48,944 nt of DNA from an uncultured Methylococcaceae bacterium (GCA_903927955.1 CAIYOW010000091.1:1-48944); one strand, 5' to 3'. Positions 36,713 through 46,881 are shown, numbered from the stretch's first letter. Numbers and translations are program-made. The notes: generated by a model not told the origin, from the sequence alone.

Positions 36713-36976
36713 TTAGTGCGCGTTTTCATCCGTATTAGTGGCTGAAGCATCAGAGGCCGCCCCTGCTTCACAGGTATTTTTGCCTAATCCAGAATAAGCC
36801 GGACACCAGCCAGAAAAACCGGTGCCTGCCAATAGCAATCCTATCAATAACAAAGGGATTGAGCCGGAAAAAATAGCCACAGCCAATGCCGCCACGCCCG
36901 CGTAAAGGCGGTATTGTTTTTCTTTACTGCCAATATTGTGTTCAAATTTAATCATGCGCTTAACATCAAAACTCAT
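36713..36976 (-). CDS. Small YgaP-like inner membrane protein (DUF2892)
   Basis: The 87-residue protein has a short polar start, KFEHNIGSKEKQYRLYAG, then two hydrophobic segments (VAALAVAIFSG, IPLLLIGLLLAGTGFSG) and WCPAYSGLGKNTC. That pattern defines the DUF2892 domain, which is also found after rhodanese in YgaP. The two Cys near the second helix are typical. It has no partner rhodanese here. GAGAGGG lies before the ATG. Function is not known. Confidence 0.85.
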   Translation of the reverse strand: MSFDVKRMIKFEHNIGSKEKQYRLYAGVAALAVAIFSGSIPLLLIGLLLAGTGFSGWCPAYSGLGKNTCEAGAASDASATNTDENAH

Positions 36977-37097
36977 CTTAAAGCCCTCTCAGCTCGTTGT
37001 TGTTATTATCTTTTTTAAATAAATGGCTGAATCCGCCAATGGGTAAAACAGTTCAAATATACACAGCTCAAAAAATACTGCAAGCAATAAAATTATA

Positions 37098-39278
37098 ATG
37101 GATGTCACATCAATCATTGACCCTTTAAACGATGCCCAGCGGCAAGCTGTAACGGCCCCTTCGCAAGCAACTTTAGTGCTGGCGGGAGCCGGCAGCGGCA
37201 AAACCCGTGTGTTGGTGCATCGTATGGCTTGGCAAATCCAAGTGGAAAACATACCCGCGCACAGTTTGCTGGCCGTCACCTTTACCAATAAGGCCGCCAA
37301 AGAAATGCGCGGGCGTATTGAAGAATTATTAAAAATGTCGGCACACAATCTGTGGATAGGCACTTTCCACGGTTTGGCCCATCGCCTGTTACGCCGCCAT
37401 GCGCGACAGGCCCATCTGCCGGAGGCCTTTCAGGTCATGGATTCTGCTGATCAGTTACGGGTGATTAAGCGCGTGTTGGCCGGTTTGAACTTGGATGAAA
37501 GTAAGTGGCCGCCACGGCAAGTGCAATGGTATATCAACGCACAAAAAGATGAAGGGCTGCGGGCCAGACATATCCCTGACCACGGCGACCCTTACCATCA
37601 GCAACAACTCGTCATTTACCGCACTTATGAGGCTTTGTGCGACCGCTCCGGTTTGGTGGATTTTGGTGAGCTGTTGTTGCGGACGCATGAATTGCTGCGC
37701 GACAACGCCGATTTGCTGGCATTTTACCATCAGCGTTTTTTGCAAGTGCATGTCGATGAATTTCAAGACACCAACGCCATCCAGTATGCCTGGTTGCGGT
37801 TGTTGACAGAAGGCAGGGACAATCTGTTTTTGGTGGGTGATGATGACCAGTCCATTTACGGTTGGCGGGGTGCAAAAATTGAGAATATCAGCCTGTTCCA
37901 GCAACACTACCCTAACCATCAAATCATTAAATTGGAGCAAAATTACCGCTCCACGGGCACGATACTAAAAGCAGCCAACAAGATTATCAGCTTCAATTCT
38001 GGGCGGCTAGGCAAGAATTTATGGACTAATGCCGGTGACGGCGAGCTGATTAGCCTGTACACGGCTTTTAACGAGCAGGATGAAGCCCATTTTGTGGTTG
38101 ACCGTATCCGTAGCTGGGTGGGCGAAGGCGGTAAATTTAGTGAAACCGCCATTCTTTACCGTTCCAATGCTCAGTCGCGGCAATTTGAAGAACGTTTGAT
38201 GTCCACCGCAACACCTTACCGTGTTTATGGCGGTTTGCGCTTTTTTGAACGGGCTGAAGTGAAAAACGCGCTGGCTTATTTACGTCTGATTGCCAACCGT
38301 CATGATGATGCGTCGTTTGAGCGGGTTATTAACACCCCTACACGAGGCATAGGCACTAAGACCCTAGAAGACCTTCGCCTGATTGCCCAAGAACGCGGCC
38401 TGTCGTTATGGAATGCCATGCTGGCGCTGGTCAACCAGCCAACCCTGACTGCTCGTGCCAATAATGCCCTGGCGGGATTTTTGGCATTGGTTGAGCAACT
38501 GGCGGAACAAGGCCGCGATGAAGCTTTGTTTGAAAAAGTGACCCGAGTGGTTGAAAAAAGCGGCTTGCTGGCTTGGTACGAAAAAGACAAGGATAAGGGC
38601 GAGGAAAAAGCCGAAAATTTAAAAGAATTGGTCAATGCGGCAAAACTGTTTGATGCCGCCAGCCTGCCCGATGCTGAAGACAATGCCAGCGAACTGGATT
38701 TGTTTCTCAGCCATGCCGCCTTGGAGGCGGGTGACTTACAGGGCGATGATAGTGATGATTGTGTGCAGTTGATGACATTGCATTCGGCTAAGGGACTGGA
38801 GTTTAAACGGGTGTTTTTGGTGGGCTTGGAAGACGGCCTGTTCCCTTCGCAACAATCCTTGGACGACCTTGCCCGATTAGAAGAAGAGCGCCGCTTATGC
38901 TATGTCGGCATCACCCGTGCCATGCAACACCTGTATCTGACTTACAGCGAATCACGGCGCTTATACGGCCGCGAAAGTTATCCCAAACCTTCCCGGTTCT
39001 TGCGCGAAATCCCAATGGAATTGGTTCAGGAAGTGCGCTTGCGTAATACTGTCAGCCATCCAGCTATCGTAGCAAACAGCAAAGCAAACAGCAAAAGTGC
39101 GTCTTTCATGCCAAATAGCCCTTACTCGCTGGGCCAGCGGGTCCGCCATAACACATTTGGTGAGGGCGTGATTTTGCAACTGGAGGGAGACGGGGCGCAG
39201 CAACGGGTGCAAATTAATTTTAGGGAAGTGGGGATGAAATGGCTGATGCTGAGTTATGCTAAGCTGGACGCGCTTTAA
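37098..39278 (+). CDS. uvrD: DNA helicase II UvrD
   Basis: UvrD is a superfamily 1 helicase acting in nucleotide excision and mismatch repair. The 726 residues match E. coli UvrD in length and throughout. It starts MDVTSIIDPLNDAQRQAV, with Walker A LAGAGSGKT, motif Ia FTNKAAKEM, FHGLAHRLLRRHA, motif II VDEFQDTN, motif III GDDDQSIYGWRG, motif IV LYRSNAQSR, motif V TLHSAKGLEF and motif VI EERRLCYVGITRA. It ends in a Tudor-like C-terminal domain, GQRVRHNTFGEG. It is the first gene of a tight plus-strand set with yoaA, tsaB and hypFCDE. Confidence 0.97.
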   Translation: MDVTSIIDPLNDAQRQAVTAPSQATLVLAGAGSGKTRVLVHRMAWQIQVENIPAHSLLAVTFTNKAAKEMRGRIEELLKMSAHNLWIGTFHGLAHRLLRRHARQAHLPEAFQVMDSADQLRVIKRVLAGLNLDESKWPPRQVQWYINAQKDEGLRARHIPDHGDPYHQQQLVIYRTYEALCDRSGLVDFGELLLRTHELLRDNADLLAFYHQRFLQVHVDEFQDTNAIQYAWLRLLTEGRDNLFLVGDDDQSIYGWRGAKIENISLFQQHYPNHQIIKLEQNYRSTGTILKAANKIISFNSGRLGKNLWTNAGDGELISLYTAFNEQDEAHFVVDRIRSWVGEGGKFSETAILYRSNAQSRQFEERLMSTATPYRVYGGLRFFERAEVKNALAYLRLIANRHDDASFERVINTPTRGIGTKTLEDLRLIAQERGLSLWNAMLALVNQPTLTARANNALAGFLALVEQLAEQGRDEALFEKVTRVVEKSGLLAWYEKDKDKGEEKAENLKELVNAAKLFDAASLPDAEDNASELDLFLSHAALEAGDLQGDDSDDCVQLMTLHSAKGLEFKRVFLVGLEDGLFPSQQSLDDLARLEEERRLCYVGITRAMQHLYLTYSESRRLYGRESYPKPSRFLREIPMELVQEVRLRNTVSHPAIVANSKANSKSASFMPNSPYSLGQRVRHNTFGEGVILQLEGDGAQQRVQINFREVGMKWLMLSYAKLDAL

Positions 39279-39317
39279 ACCTAATTGTTTTTGGATGACT
39301 GCCAACTATCGCCGCCT

Positions 39318-41237
39318 GTGACAGAACTCGATGCTTTTTTTGCCCAAGACGGCGCATTGGCCCGCACCATCGCCGGTTATCAGCCGCGCAACTCACAAAT
39401 TGCTATGGCACAAACCATCAGCGATGCCATTGCCAATCAGCAGCATTTGATTGCCGAGGCTGGCACGGGTACGGGCAAAACCTTTGCCTATCTGGTGCCC
39501 GCTATATTGTCGGGCGGTAAAACCATTGTCTCCACCGGCACCAAGAATTTGCAGGACCAGTTGTTCAACAACGACCTGCCCATTATCCGCAAAGCCATCA
39601 AAAAGCCTTTTACGGCGGCCTTGTTAAAAGGCCGCAGCAATTACTTGTGCAGTTATCGGCTGGACAATGCCTTGGCTTCAGCCTTGGGCTTTAACAAAGC
39701 GGAAGTGGCGACACTGACAAAAATCAAGTCTTGGTCGAAACGCACGCAAAGCGGCGATATTTCGGAAATGACCCAGATCAGCGAAGCGGATCCGCTGTGG
39801 TACCAAGCCACTTCGACGGCGGATAATTGTTTAGGCCAAGATTGCCCTGATTATGCCGAATGTTTTTTGGTGAAAGCCCGCAAAAAAGCCCAAGCCAGTG
39901 ATATTTTAGTGGTGAACCACCATTTGTTGTGTGCCGATTGGTCAATTCGTGACAGTGGCTTTGGCGAGTTGTTGCCGCATGTGGAAACGGTGATTATAGA
40001 TGAAGCCCATCAGCTGGCTGATACGGCTTCCAACTTTTTGGGCATTAATATCGGCGGCAAGCAATTGAGCGACCTTGCCAGTGACACGTTAATCGAATAT
40101 TTTAAAGATGCCACAGACATCCCGGCACTGCGTACCGCTTGTGAAGATTTGGAACACGAACTTAAAGATGTGCGCTTGGCGTTTGGGATGGAGCAGAAAC
40201 GTGGCGAATGGCGTGATATTCAACAAAATCCTAAACTATTAGGTGGCTTGACCGCTGTTAAGGAGCAATTGCAGCGCTTGACCGAACAATTGCTGGTTGC
40301 CTCGGTAAAAAGCAAAGGGTTGGATAGCTGCTTCAAGCGGGCGGAGGAGATTAACCGGGATTTTGCCATTATTTTGGAGGACAACAGCGGCAAATGGATA
40401 CGCTGGTATGAAATCCATAAAAAAACCTTCAGCCTTAGCCGTACCCCGCTGGATATTGCCGCCGAATTCCGCGTGTTTATGCAACAGCATACCTCTACTT
40501 GGATTTTTACCTCGGCAACCCTGAGTGTTGGCAACAAATTCGATCATTTTGCCAATAACTTAGGGCTTAGCGGCTATGCCAGTGCCAGCTGGGAAAGCCC
40601 GTTTGATTATGCCCGGCAATCACTGTTTTATCACCCCAAAGGCTTGCCGAAACCGGATGATGATAACTTTATCCCGCTGATTGTGGATTTTGTGCTGCCG
40701 GTGTTGCAGGCCAGCCAAGGGCGGGCTTTTTTTCTGTTCACCAGCCACCGCGCCTTGCAACAAGCGGCGGAGTTATTGAAGGACAAGCTCAGCTACCCGC
40801 TATTAGTGCAAGGCAGCCATCCTAAAAGTTTGCTGTTGCAACAATTCAAGTCCAAAGGCAACGCGGTATTGCTAGGCACCGCCAGTTTTTGGGAAGGTGT
40901 GGATGTGCGCGGCGAAGCATTATCGTGTGTGATTATCGACAAATTGCCGTTTTCATCGCCCGGCGATCCGGTATTGAAAGCGCGTTTGGATGCTATGACC
41001 CAGCAAGGTCGCAATCCTTTTTTTAATTATCAGCTACCCAATGCGGTGATCACCCTGCGCCAAGGTATCGGCCGGCTGATCCGTGATGTCACTGACCGCG
41101 GTGTATTGATGGTGTGCGATCCGCGTTTGTTGAAGCGTTCTTATGGGCAAATTTTTCTGGACAGTGTGCCACCGATGAAGCGTACCCGCGAACTAACTGA
41201 TGTCCAAGCATTTTTTAAAGAAGAGCAACCCTCATGA
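39318..41237 (+). CDS. yoaA: DinG-family helicase YoaA
   Basis: YoaA is an iron-sulfur superfamily 2 helicase related to DinG and XPD. In E. coli it works with DNA polymerase III chi in DNA-damage tolerance. The protein has Walker A AGTGTGKT, four Fe-S cysteines at about 111, 171, 176 and 182 (YLCSYRL and NCLGQDCPDYAECF), DEAH box IIDEAHQL, TSATLS, and the final helicase motif QGIGRLIRD. The start is uncertain: no ATG fits, so I use the GTG at 39318 by alignment with the known N-terminus. TTG codons at 39285 and 39291 are alternatives. Its stop overlaps the tsaB start by 4 bases, as in E. coli gene order. Confidence 0.9.
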   Translation: MTELDAFFAQDGALARTIAGYQPRNSQIAMAQTISDAIANQQHLIAEAGTGTGKTFAYLVPAILSGGKTIVSTGTKNLQDQLFNNDLPIIRKAIKKPFTAALLKGRSNYLCSYRLDNALASALGFNKAEVATLTKIKSWSKRTQSGDISEMTQISEADPLWYQATSTADNCLGQDCPDYAECFLVKARKKAQASDILVVNHHLLCADWSIRDSGFGELLPHVETVIIDEAHQLADTASNFLGINIGGKQLSDLASDTLIEYFKDATDIPALRTACEDLEHELKDVRLAFGMEQKRGEWRDIQQNPKLLGGLTAVKEQLQRLTEQLLVASVKSKGLDSCFKRAEEINRDFAIILEDNSGKWIRWYEIHKKTFSLSRTPLDIAAEFRVFMQQHTSTWIFTSATLSVGNKFDHFANNLGLSGYASASWESPFDYARQSLFYHPKGLPKPDDDNFIPLIVDFVLPVLQASQGRAFFLFTSHRALQQAAELLKDKLSYPLLVQGSHPKSLLLQQFKSKGNAVLLGTASFWEGVDVRGEALSCVIIDKLPFSSPGDPVLKARLDAMTQQGRNPFFNYQLPNAVITLRQGIGRLIRDVTDRGVLMVCDPRLLKRSYGQIFLDSVPPMKRTRELTDVQAFFKEEQPS

Positions 41238-41926
41238 AGTTATTGGCGGTAGAAACAGCTACGGAAGCCTGTTCGGCAGCATTGTATTACGACGGAACCA
41301 TACTCGAACGCCACCAAATAGCCCCACAACAACATACCCGACTGATTTTGCCCATGATAGAAAGCTTACTGGCGGAAGCCGGAATGCAGCAAAAGGATTT
41401 GGATGCATTGGCGTTTGGTTGCGGCCCGGGGTCGTTCACTGGCGTGCGTATTGCCACAGGCATTATTCAGGGCATCGGGTTTGGTTTGGATTTGCCGATT
41501 GTACCCGTTTCCACCTTGGCGGCATTGGCGCAAGATTTTTTTGACCGGCACGATGCGGACACTGCTTTTGTGGCGATGGATGCGCGTATGTCGGAGATTT
41601 TTTGGGGCGTTTACCAACGCAACCAAGATAACTATGCCGAACTGTGCGGCAAAGAAGTGGTGACACCAGCCCATTTGGTTGAGTTTCCGGCACTAAACGG
41701 CAGTGGCGTAGGTTCTGGCTGGGGTGTTTATGCAGATGTTTTGGGCGGTTGTTTGGCAGGGCTAGTCGGCACTTGTCATCCAGACTTTTTACCCCGCGCG
41801 GCAGCGGTTGCCAAACTGGGGGTGTATGGCTTTAACCACGGCCTTGCGGTTACGGTTGATGATGCCCTGCCCAGTTATTTGCGTAATAATGTCGCCAAAA
41901 AAGAATCGGAACGGCTGCGGCCTTGA
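41234..41926 (+). CDS. tsaB: tRNA t6A threonylcarbamoyltransferase subunit TsaB
   Basis: TsaB is the inactive ASKHA-fold partner that stabilises TsaD in forming the t6A base of ANN-decoding tRNAs. The 230 residues start LLAVETATEACSAALYY, with H-(T)-R in QQHTRLILPMIES, and GCGPGSFTGVRIATG, the TsaB hallmark. The length is typical. It overlaps yoaA by 4 bases and is followed after 8 bases by hypF. Both HypF and the t6A machinery use carbamoyl-adenylate chemistry through YrdC-like and Kae1-like folds, which makes the neighbourhood suggestive. Confidence 0.94.
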   Translation: MKLLAVETATEACSAALYYDGTILERHQIAPQQHTRLILPMIESLLAEAGMQQKDLDALAFGCGPGSFTGVRIATGIIQGIGFGLDLPIVPVSTLAALAQDFFDRHDADTAFVAMDARMSEIFWGVYQRNQDNYAELCGKEVVTPAHLVEFPALNGSGVGSGWGVYADVLGGCLAGLVGTCHPDFLPRAAAVAKLGVYGFNHGLAVTVDDALPSYLRNNVAKKESERLRP

Positions 41927-41934
41927 TTGGGCCG

Positions 41935-44223
41935 ATGAAACCCCCTGCCCTTGCCCTGCAACATTTATCAGTTGATGTCCAAGGCTTTATCCAAGGCGTT
42001 GGTTTTCGCCCTCTAGTTTTGCGGCTTGCCCAGCAGTATAGCCAAAAAGGTTGGGTTGCCAATACCTTGCAAGGGGCCCAATTGGCCATTGAAGGTTGTG
42101 CAGGACAACAACAACTGTTTTTGGCCGCGCTAAGCCATCAGCTACCGCCCGTTGCTGAAATAAAATCACTGACCACGACCCGCCAACCCTTGGCAAATTT
42201 CCAAGATTTCCGTATCCAAACATCAACCATTGACGGCAAACCTTCGGTGTTTGTGTTGCCCGACTTGGCCTGTTGCCCCGCTTGCATCAACGATATTAAC
42301 GATGCAGACAGCCGTTTTTATCGCTATCCGTTTACCAGTTGCTGCCACTGCGGCCCGCGTTACAGCATCATGCGCCAGCAGCCTTATGACCGTGACCATA
42401 CCACTATGGCAGCATTTAGCTTGTGTGACGCTTGCCTAGCGGATTATCACGCGACCGATGACCGGCGTTGCCACGCCCAAACTTTGGCTTGTCCACATTG
42501 CGGCCCGCAACTGCAATTGCTGAATGCGGGGGGGCGCTGTTTGTCTGAACAAAACTCAGCCCTATTGGCTACAACCGATCTGTTACGGGCAGGCCATATA
42601 ATTGCTATTAAAAGCATAGGCGGCTTTCAATTGCTGGTTGATGCGGGTAATCAGCAAGCGATTGAACGCTTAAGGCAACGCAAACAGCGCCCGTACCAGC
42701 CATTCGCGCTGATGGTTGCCGATGTACCTGCCGCACAGCAGTTGGCAATGATTAGCCCACTGGAACAACGCGCCTTGACCTCGCCAGCCGCGCCTATTGT
42801 ACTGCTCAAACGCAGTGCCAATACCACCCTTGCCGCAGCGGTTGCGCCCGATAATGCTTGGTTAGGCATTATGCTAGCTTATTCGCCTTTACATCATTTG
42901 CTGTTACAAGCATTTGCCGCGCCGCTGGTGGCAACCAGCGGCAACCGCCATAATCAGCCGATTAGCGTCAGCACAAGCCAAGCATTGCTGGAATTGGCGG
43001 GCATTGCCGATTATTTCCTTACCCATGACCGCGCCATTGTCAGACCGCTCGATGATTCAATAGTGCGGGTTATCAATGGCAACATCACGGTATTACGCCG
43101 CGCCCGAGGTTACGCGCCACTGCCTATCACCCTCCCCGCCCCGTTGCCGGACAGTTTGGCAGTGGGCGGGCATTTAAAAAACACCGTGGCTATCAGCCAA
43201 CACCAACACATTATCCTAAGTCCGCATATCGGTGATTTGGATTCGGCTGCCTCGCAACAGCAATGGCAAAAAACAACGGCTGATTTACAAGATTTTTACC
43301 AAGCCAAGCCCACTGTTATCCTGCATGACCACCATAATGCTTATGCCAGCAGCCAGTTGGCTAGCCAAATGAATGGCGTTCAACAGCCCGTGCAACACCA
43401 TGTTGCCCACGCGCTTGCTTGTATGGCAGAACACCAATTGCTTGCCCCTGCCTTGGCAATAGTATGGGATGGTAATGGCCGGGGTGATGATGGCTTGTTA
43501 TGGGGTGGCGAGTTTTTATTGATCAAGCCAAACGGCTACCAACGCTACGCGCATTTGCGCACCTTTGCCTTGCCCGGCGGCAGCAAAGCCATACAAGAGC
43601 CACGTCGTGCAGCGTTGGGCTTGTTTTATGAAATATATGGCGATGCGGTATTCAATCACGAAAATTTGCCGTTTTCAGCGCAAGAACTGGCGTTATTGCA
43701 AGCAGCCCTGCAAAAACAGCTTAATAGCCCGTGCACCAGTAGCGCGGGGCGGTTGTTTGATGCTATCGCCAGTTTATTAGGGGTGTGCCAATACAACCAC
43801 TACGAAGGGCAAGCGGCAATGGCATTGGAAGCGCTGACGGAAAACCCGCCAGACGAAACGCGCCACCTACCCTGCTATGATTTTCGGCTTCTTGATGGCA
43901 CACCAACCGTAATCGACTGGCAACCAATGATTGAGCAAATGCTGTTGGATTTTGATAAGTTGCCGTTAACGGCTATTGCCGCTGGCTTCCACAATAGTTT
44001 GGCGAACATGATGCTGGCGATTGCCGAACGGGTGGATTGCCCAACCGTTGTGCTCAGTGGCGGCTGTATGCAAAACGCTTATTTAGTCAAGCAAGCGGTG
44101 CAGGGCTTAAAAAATGCCGGTTTTGCCGTATACTGCCAACAAAACATCCCGCCCAACGATGGTGGCTTGGCGGCGGGACAACTCTACGCACTTCAGTTTA
44201 TAGGACAATCCCCATGTGCTTAG
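41935..44223 (+). CDS. hypF: Carbamoyltransferase HypF
   Basis: HypF activates carbamoyl phosphate and transfers the carbamoyl group to the C-terminal Cys of HypE, the precursor of the cyanide ligands of [NiFe] hydrogenase. The 762 residues have an acylphosphatase domain (VDVQGFIQGVGFRPLVLRLA), two zinc sites (CCPACIND with CCHCGPRY, then CDACLADYH with CPHCGPQ), a YrdC-like domain, and the Kae1-like carbamoyltransferase domain with VQHHVAHALACMAEH and DGNGRGDDG. I use the ATG at 41935, after the stop of tsaB; a TTG at 41923 is less likely. Its end overlaps the start of hypC by 10 bases. Confidence 0.96.
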   Translation: MKPPALALQHLSVDVQGFIQGVGFRPLVLRLAQQYSQKGWVANTLQGAQLAIEGCAGQQQLFLAALSHQLPPVAEIKSLTTTRQPLANFQDFRIQTSTIDGKPSVFVLPDLACCPACINDINDADSRFYRYPFTSCCHCGPRYSIMRQQPYDRDHTTMAAFSLCDACLADYHATDDRRCHAQTLACPHCGPQLQLLNAGGRCLSEQNSALLATTDLLRAGHIIAIKSIGGFQLLVDAGNQQAIERLRQRKQRPYQPFALMVADVPAAQQLAMISPLEQRALTSPAAPIVLLKRSANTTLAAAVAPDNAWLGIMLAYSPLHHLLLQAFAAPLVATSGNRHNQPISVSTSQALLELAGIADYFLTHDRAIVRPLDDSIVRVINGNITVLRRARGYAPLPITLPAPLPDSLAVGGHLKNTVAISQHQHIILSPHIGDLDSAASQQQWQKTTADLQDFYQAKPTVILHDHHNAYASSQLASQMNGVQQPVQHHVAHALACMAEHQLLAPALAIVWDGNGRGDDGLLWGGEFLLIKPNGYQRYAHLRTFALPGGSKAIQEPRRAALGLFYEIYGDAVFNHENLPFSAQELALLQAALQKQLNSPCTSSAGRLFDAIASLLGVCQYNHYEGQAAMALEALTENPPDETRHLPCYDFRLLDGTPTVIDWQPMIEQMLLDFDKLPLTAIAAGFHNSLANMMLAIAERVDCPTVVLSGGCMQNAYLVKQAVQGLKNAGFAVYCQQNIPPNDGGLAAGQLYALQFIGQSPCA

Positions 44224-44459
44224 CGATGCCCGGACAAATCATCAGCATCACCGATAACAGCGATCCTTTGGCACGTAGTGGTTGCGTCAATTTTTCGGGT
44301 ATCCGTAAAACCATCAGCCTGGCTTATGTGCCGGAAGCCAAGCTGCATGATTATGTGATTGTCCATGCGGGCGTGGCGTTGTCGGTATTGGATGACGAAG
44401 AAGCGTCGGCGAGCTTACAGGCTTTTGAGCAATTGGCTGAATTTCAGCAAGCCCTATAA
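44214..44459 (+). CDS. hypC: Hydrogenase maturation chaperone HypC
   Basis: HypC delivers the Fe(CN)2CO unit to the large hydrogenase subunit, in complex with HypD. The 81 residues begin [12 protein letters not shown], with the essential Cys2, followed by the OB-fold segment [27 protein letters not shown] (about 30-57). The length is normal. It starts 10 bases inside the end of hypF and its stop overlaps the hypD ATG by one base (TAATG). This supports coupled translation. The upstream extension of this frame is only a shadow of hypF. Confidence 0.94.
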   Translation: MCLAMPGQIISITDNSDPLARSGCVNFSGIRKTISLAYVPEAKLHDYVIVHAGVALSVLDDEEASASLQAFEQLAEFQQAL

Positions 44460-45541
44460 TGACACAGCCTAACCCCTACCGCGACCCCGCCACGGTTAAA
44501 AAACTCTGCCAAGCCATAACGGCTATCACCACGCAACCTTGGCACATCATGGAGGTATGCGGCGGGCAAACCCATAGCATCATCAAGCACGGCCTTGACC
44601 AGCTACTACCGCCTGAAATTACCCTAATACACGGTCCCGGTTGTCCAGTGTGTGTCACCTCACTCAGCTTTATTGATAAAGCCTTGGCTATCGCCGCCCA
44701 GCCAGGCGTTATATTCTGCTCGTTTGGCGATATGTTGCGCGTACCAGGGTCGCAGTTGGACTTATTGGCACTGAAAGCCCAAGGGGCGGATGTGCGCGTG
44801 GCCTATTCACCATTAGATGCCTTAAGCTTAGCCCAGCAACACCCTGACCAAGCAGTGGTTTTTTTTGGCGTAGGTTTTGAGACCACCGCCCCCACCACCG
44901 CCCTTGCCGCTTATAAAGCCAAACAACTGCAATTAAAAAACTTTTCCTTGCTGATTGCCCATGTGCGAGTGCCGCCAGTGATGCAAGCCTTGCTGGATGC
45001 ACCTAACCAACAGGTACAAGGTTTTTTAGGGGCGGGCCATGTCTGTGCCATTATGGGCTACCATGAATACCTACCCATTAGCTTGCGCTATAGTATCCCG
45101 ATAGTGGTGACTGGCTTTGAACCGGTTGACATTCTGCAAGGGCTATATTTATGCATCAAGCAATTGGAAGCGGGCAGGCATTGCGTGGAAAACCAATATA
45201 GCCGCGCGGTGAAAGAACAAGGCAACACACCCGCACAAGCGTTAATGCAGCAGGTTTTTCAGGTGGTGGACCGCAACTGGCGGGGCTTAGGTAAAATCGT
45301 TGATAGCGGTTTGGCATTACGGCCAGATTATGCCCAGTGGGATGCCGAACAACGTTTTGCGGTCAGCACAATCACCACGCACGAACCGACTGCTTGCCGC
45401 AGCGGGGAAGTGTTGCAAGGCTTACTGAAACCCGCCCAATGCCCCGAATTTGCCACCCGCTGCACCCCCGAACACCCACTAGGGGCCACCATGGTATCGT
45501 CTGAGGGAGCTTGTGCCGCTTATTACCGTTATCGCCGTTAA
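44459..45541 (+). CDS. hypD: Hydrogenase maturation protein HypD
   Basis: HypD is the [4Fe-4S] scaffold on which iron receives its CN and CO ligands. The 360 residues have the conserved [31 protein letters not shown] and GVGFETTAP motifs. Near the C-terminus are the cluster-binding cysteines ([34 protein letters not shown]). It lies between hypC and hypE, 14 bases before the latter. Nothing about it appears unusual. The large and small hydrogenase subunit genes and hypA/hypB are outside the window. Confidence 0.96.
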   Translation: MTQPNPYRDPATVKKLCQAITAITTQPWHIMEVCGGQTHSIIKHGLDQLLPPEITLIHGPGCPVCVTSLSFIDKALAIAAQPGVIFCSFGDMLRVPGSQLDLLALKAQGADVRVAYSPLDALSLAQQHPDQAVVFFGVGFETTAPTTALAAYKAKQLQLKNFSLLIAHVRVPPVMQALLDAPNQQVQGFLGAGHVCAIMGYHEYLPISLRYSIPIVVTGFEPVDILQGLYLCIKQLEAGRHCVENQYSRAVKEQGNTPAQALMQQVFQVVDRNWRGLGKIVDSGLALRPDYAQWDAEQRFAVSTITTHEPTACRSGEVLQGLLKPAQCPEFATRCTPEHPLGATMVSSEGACAAYYRYRR

Positions 45542-45555
45542 CCTATTCTCCCACT

Positions 45556-46602
45556 ATGCCTGATTTTAAACTCAACTGCCCGCTGCCCTTGCAGTACCAA
45601 CACATCGTAATGGCACACGGTGGCGGCGGTCGGCTGATGCAACAATTACTCGGCACAGTCATCCGCCCCGCTTTTAATAACCCGATACTGGATGCCCAAC
45701 AGGATAGTGCGGTGCTGGCTATTAATGGCACTAAGCTGGCTTTTACCACGGATTCTTATGTCATCAAGCCATTATTTTTTGCCGGTGGCGACATTGGCAA
45801 ACTGGCGGTATGCGGCACATTGAACGACTTGGCTATGAGCGGTGCCAAGCCCTTATACCTTAGCTGTGCGCTGATTATTGAAGAAGGCTTGGCGATTGCC
45901 GACTTACAACGCATTATGGCCTCCATGCAACAAGCCGCCCAACAAGCGGGGGTGCAGCTAGTGACCGGCGACACCAAAGTGGTTGAGCAGGGCTGCGGCG
46001 ATGGGCTTTATATCAATACAGCGGGCATTGGATTAATTGCCGAGGCGGTCAATATATCACCCGCACGCATCCAAGTGGGCGACCACATCATCATCAACAG
46101 CGATCTGGCAAGGCACGGCATGACCATTATGCTGGCCCGCGAAGGCATAGCCTTTGACAGCCACTTGCAAAGCGATTGCGCGGATGTATCGGGTTTGGTG
46201 CAAACACTGCTAGCTGATGGCTTAGACATCCATTGTATGCGCGACCTGACCCGTGGCGGCTTGGCAAGCGGCTTGATAGAACTGGCCTGCACTTCGCTCC
46301 ATGCTTTTGACATTGATGAAACTGCCCTGCCCATCCATGCCGATGTACAAAGTGCCTGTGAAATTTTAGGGTTTGACCCGTGGTATATCGCCAATGAAGG
46401 CTGCTTTGTGCTATTTGTACCCGCTACGCAAACGGAACAAGCATTAAAATGGTTGCATCAGCACCCATTAGGGCAACAAGCTTGTGTGATTGGCGAAGTT
46501 AAACAAACACATCCGCAAGGCTTGGTGACACTGCAAACAGCAATGGGCATTAGCCGTGTGCTGGATTTATTAAGCGGCGAACAACTACCTAGGATTTGTT
46601 AA
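45556..46602 (+). CDS. hypE: Hydrogenase maturation protein HypE
   Basis: HypE dehydrates the thiocarboxamide on its C-terminal Cys to thiocyanate, using ATP, and passes cyanide to the HypC-HypD complex. The 348-residue protein belongs to the PurM-like family, with IVMAHGGGGRLMQQLL, FTTDSYVIKPLFFAGGDIG, VTGDTKVV and LTRGGLASGL. It ends with the expected catalytic Cys (LPRIC). I choose the ATG at 45556 because the extension to 45511 overlaps hypD and is not conserved. There is no clear ribosome-binding site, which fits coupling to hypD. Confidence 0.95.
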   Translation: MPDFKLNCPLPLQYQHIVMAHGGGGRLMQQLLGTVIRPAFNNPILDAQQDSAVLAINGTKLAFTTDSYVIKPLFFAGGDIGKLAVCGTLNDLAMSGAKPLYLSCALIIEEGLAIADLQRIMASMQQAAQQAGVQLVTGDTKVVEQGCGDGLYINTAGIGLIAEAVNISPARIQVGDHIIINSDLARHGMTIMLAREGIAFDSHLQSDCADVSGLVQTLLADGLDIHCMRDLTRGGLASGLIELACTSLHAFDIDETALPIHADVQSACEILGFDPWYIANEGCFVLFVPATQTEQALKWLHQHPLGQQACVIGEVKQTHPQGLVTLQTAMGISRVLDLLSGEQLPRIC

Positions 46603-46620
46603 AACCCGCAAGATGGATCA

Positions 46621-46659
46621 GTTGTAGGGTGGATTCGCCGCCAGGCAATCCACCACAAC
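46621..46659. repeat. REP-like palindrome after hypE
   Basis: GTTGTAGGGTGGATT pairs with AATCCACCACAAC around an 11-base loop, with GGTGGATT/AATCCACC as the core and GTTGT/ACAAC outside. It looks like the short intergenic repeats of the GTAGGGTGGATT type often seen in many copies in bacterial genomes. It may also act as terminator of the hyp transcript, although no T-run follows. The rest of 46603-46769 holds no gene. Confidence 0.55.
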
Positions 46660-46769
46660 GAAGCCAAAGCAGTGTGGGCTGTTGCGGTTTTTATGGGGGA
46701 CACCAAAAAACAACATTCCGTATTGACTAAAACCAGCAAATAGGTTTTAATGTTCGTCTTTGCAAAGTT

Positions 46770-46845
46770 GCCCAGGTAGCTCAGTCGGTAGAGCAAAGGA
46801 TTGAAAATCCTTGTGTCGACGGTTCGATTCCGCCCCTGGGCACCA
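46770..46845 (+). tRNA. tRNA-Phe (GAA), copy 1
   Basis: A 76-base cloverleaf: acceptor GCCCAGG/CCTGGGC, D arm GCTC..GAGC, anticodon stem AAGGA/TCCTT with loop TTGAAAA (anticodon GAA), T arm with GGTTCGATTCC, encoded CCA. No promoter could be assigned. Confidence 0.97.
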
Positions 46846-46881
46846 CTTGCAAAAAATTCCCATTAGAAAACAGCCAAAAAA

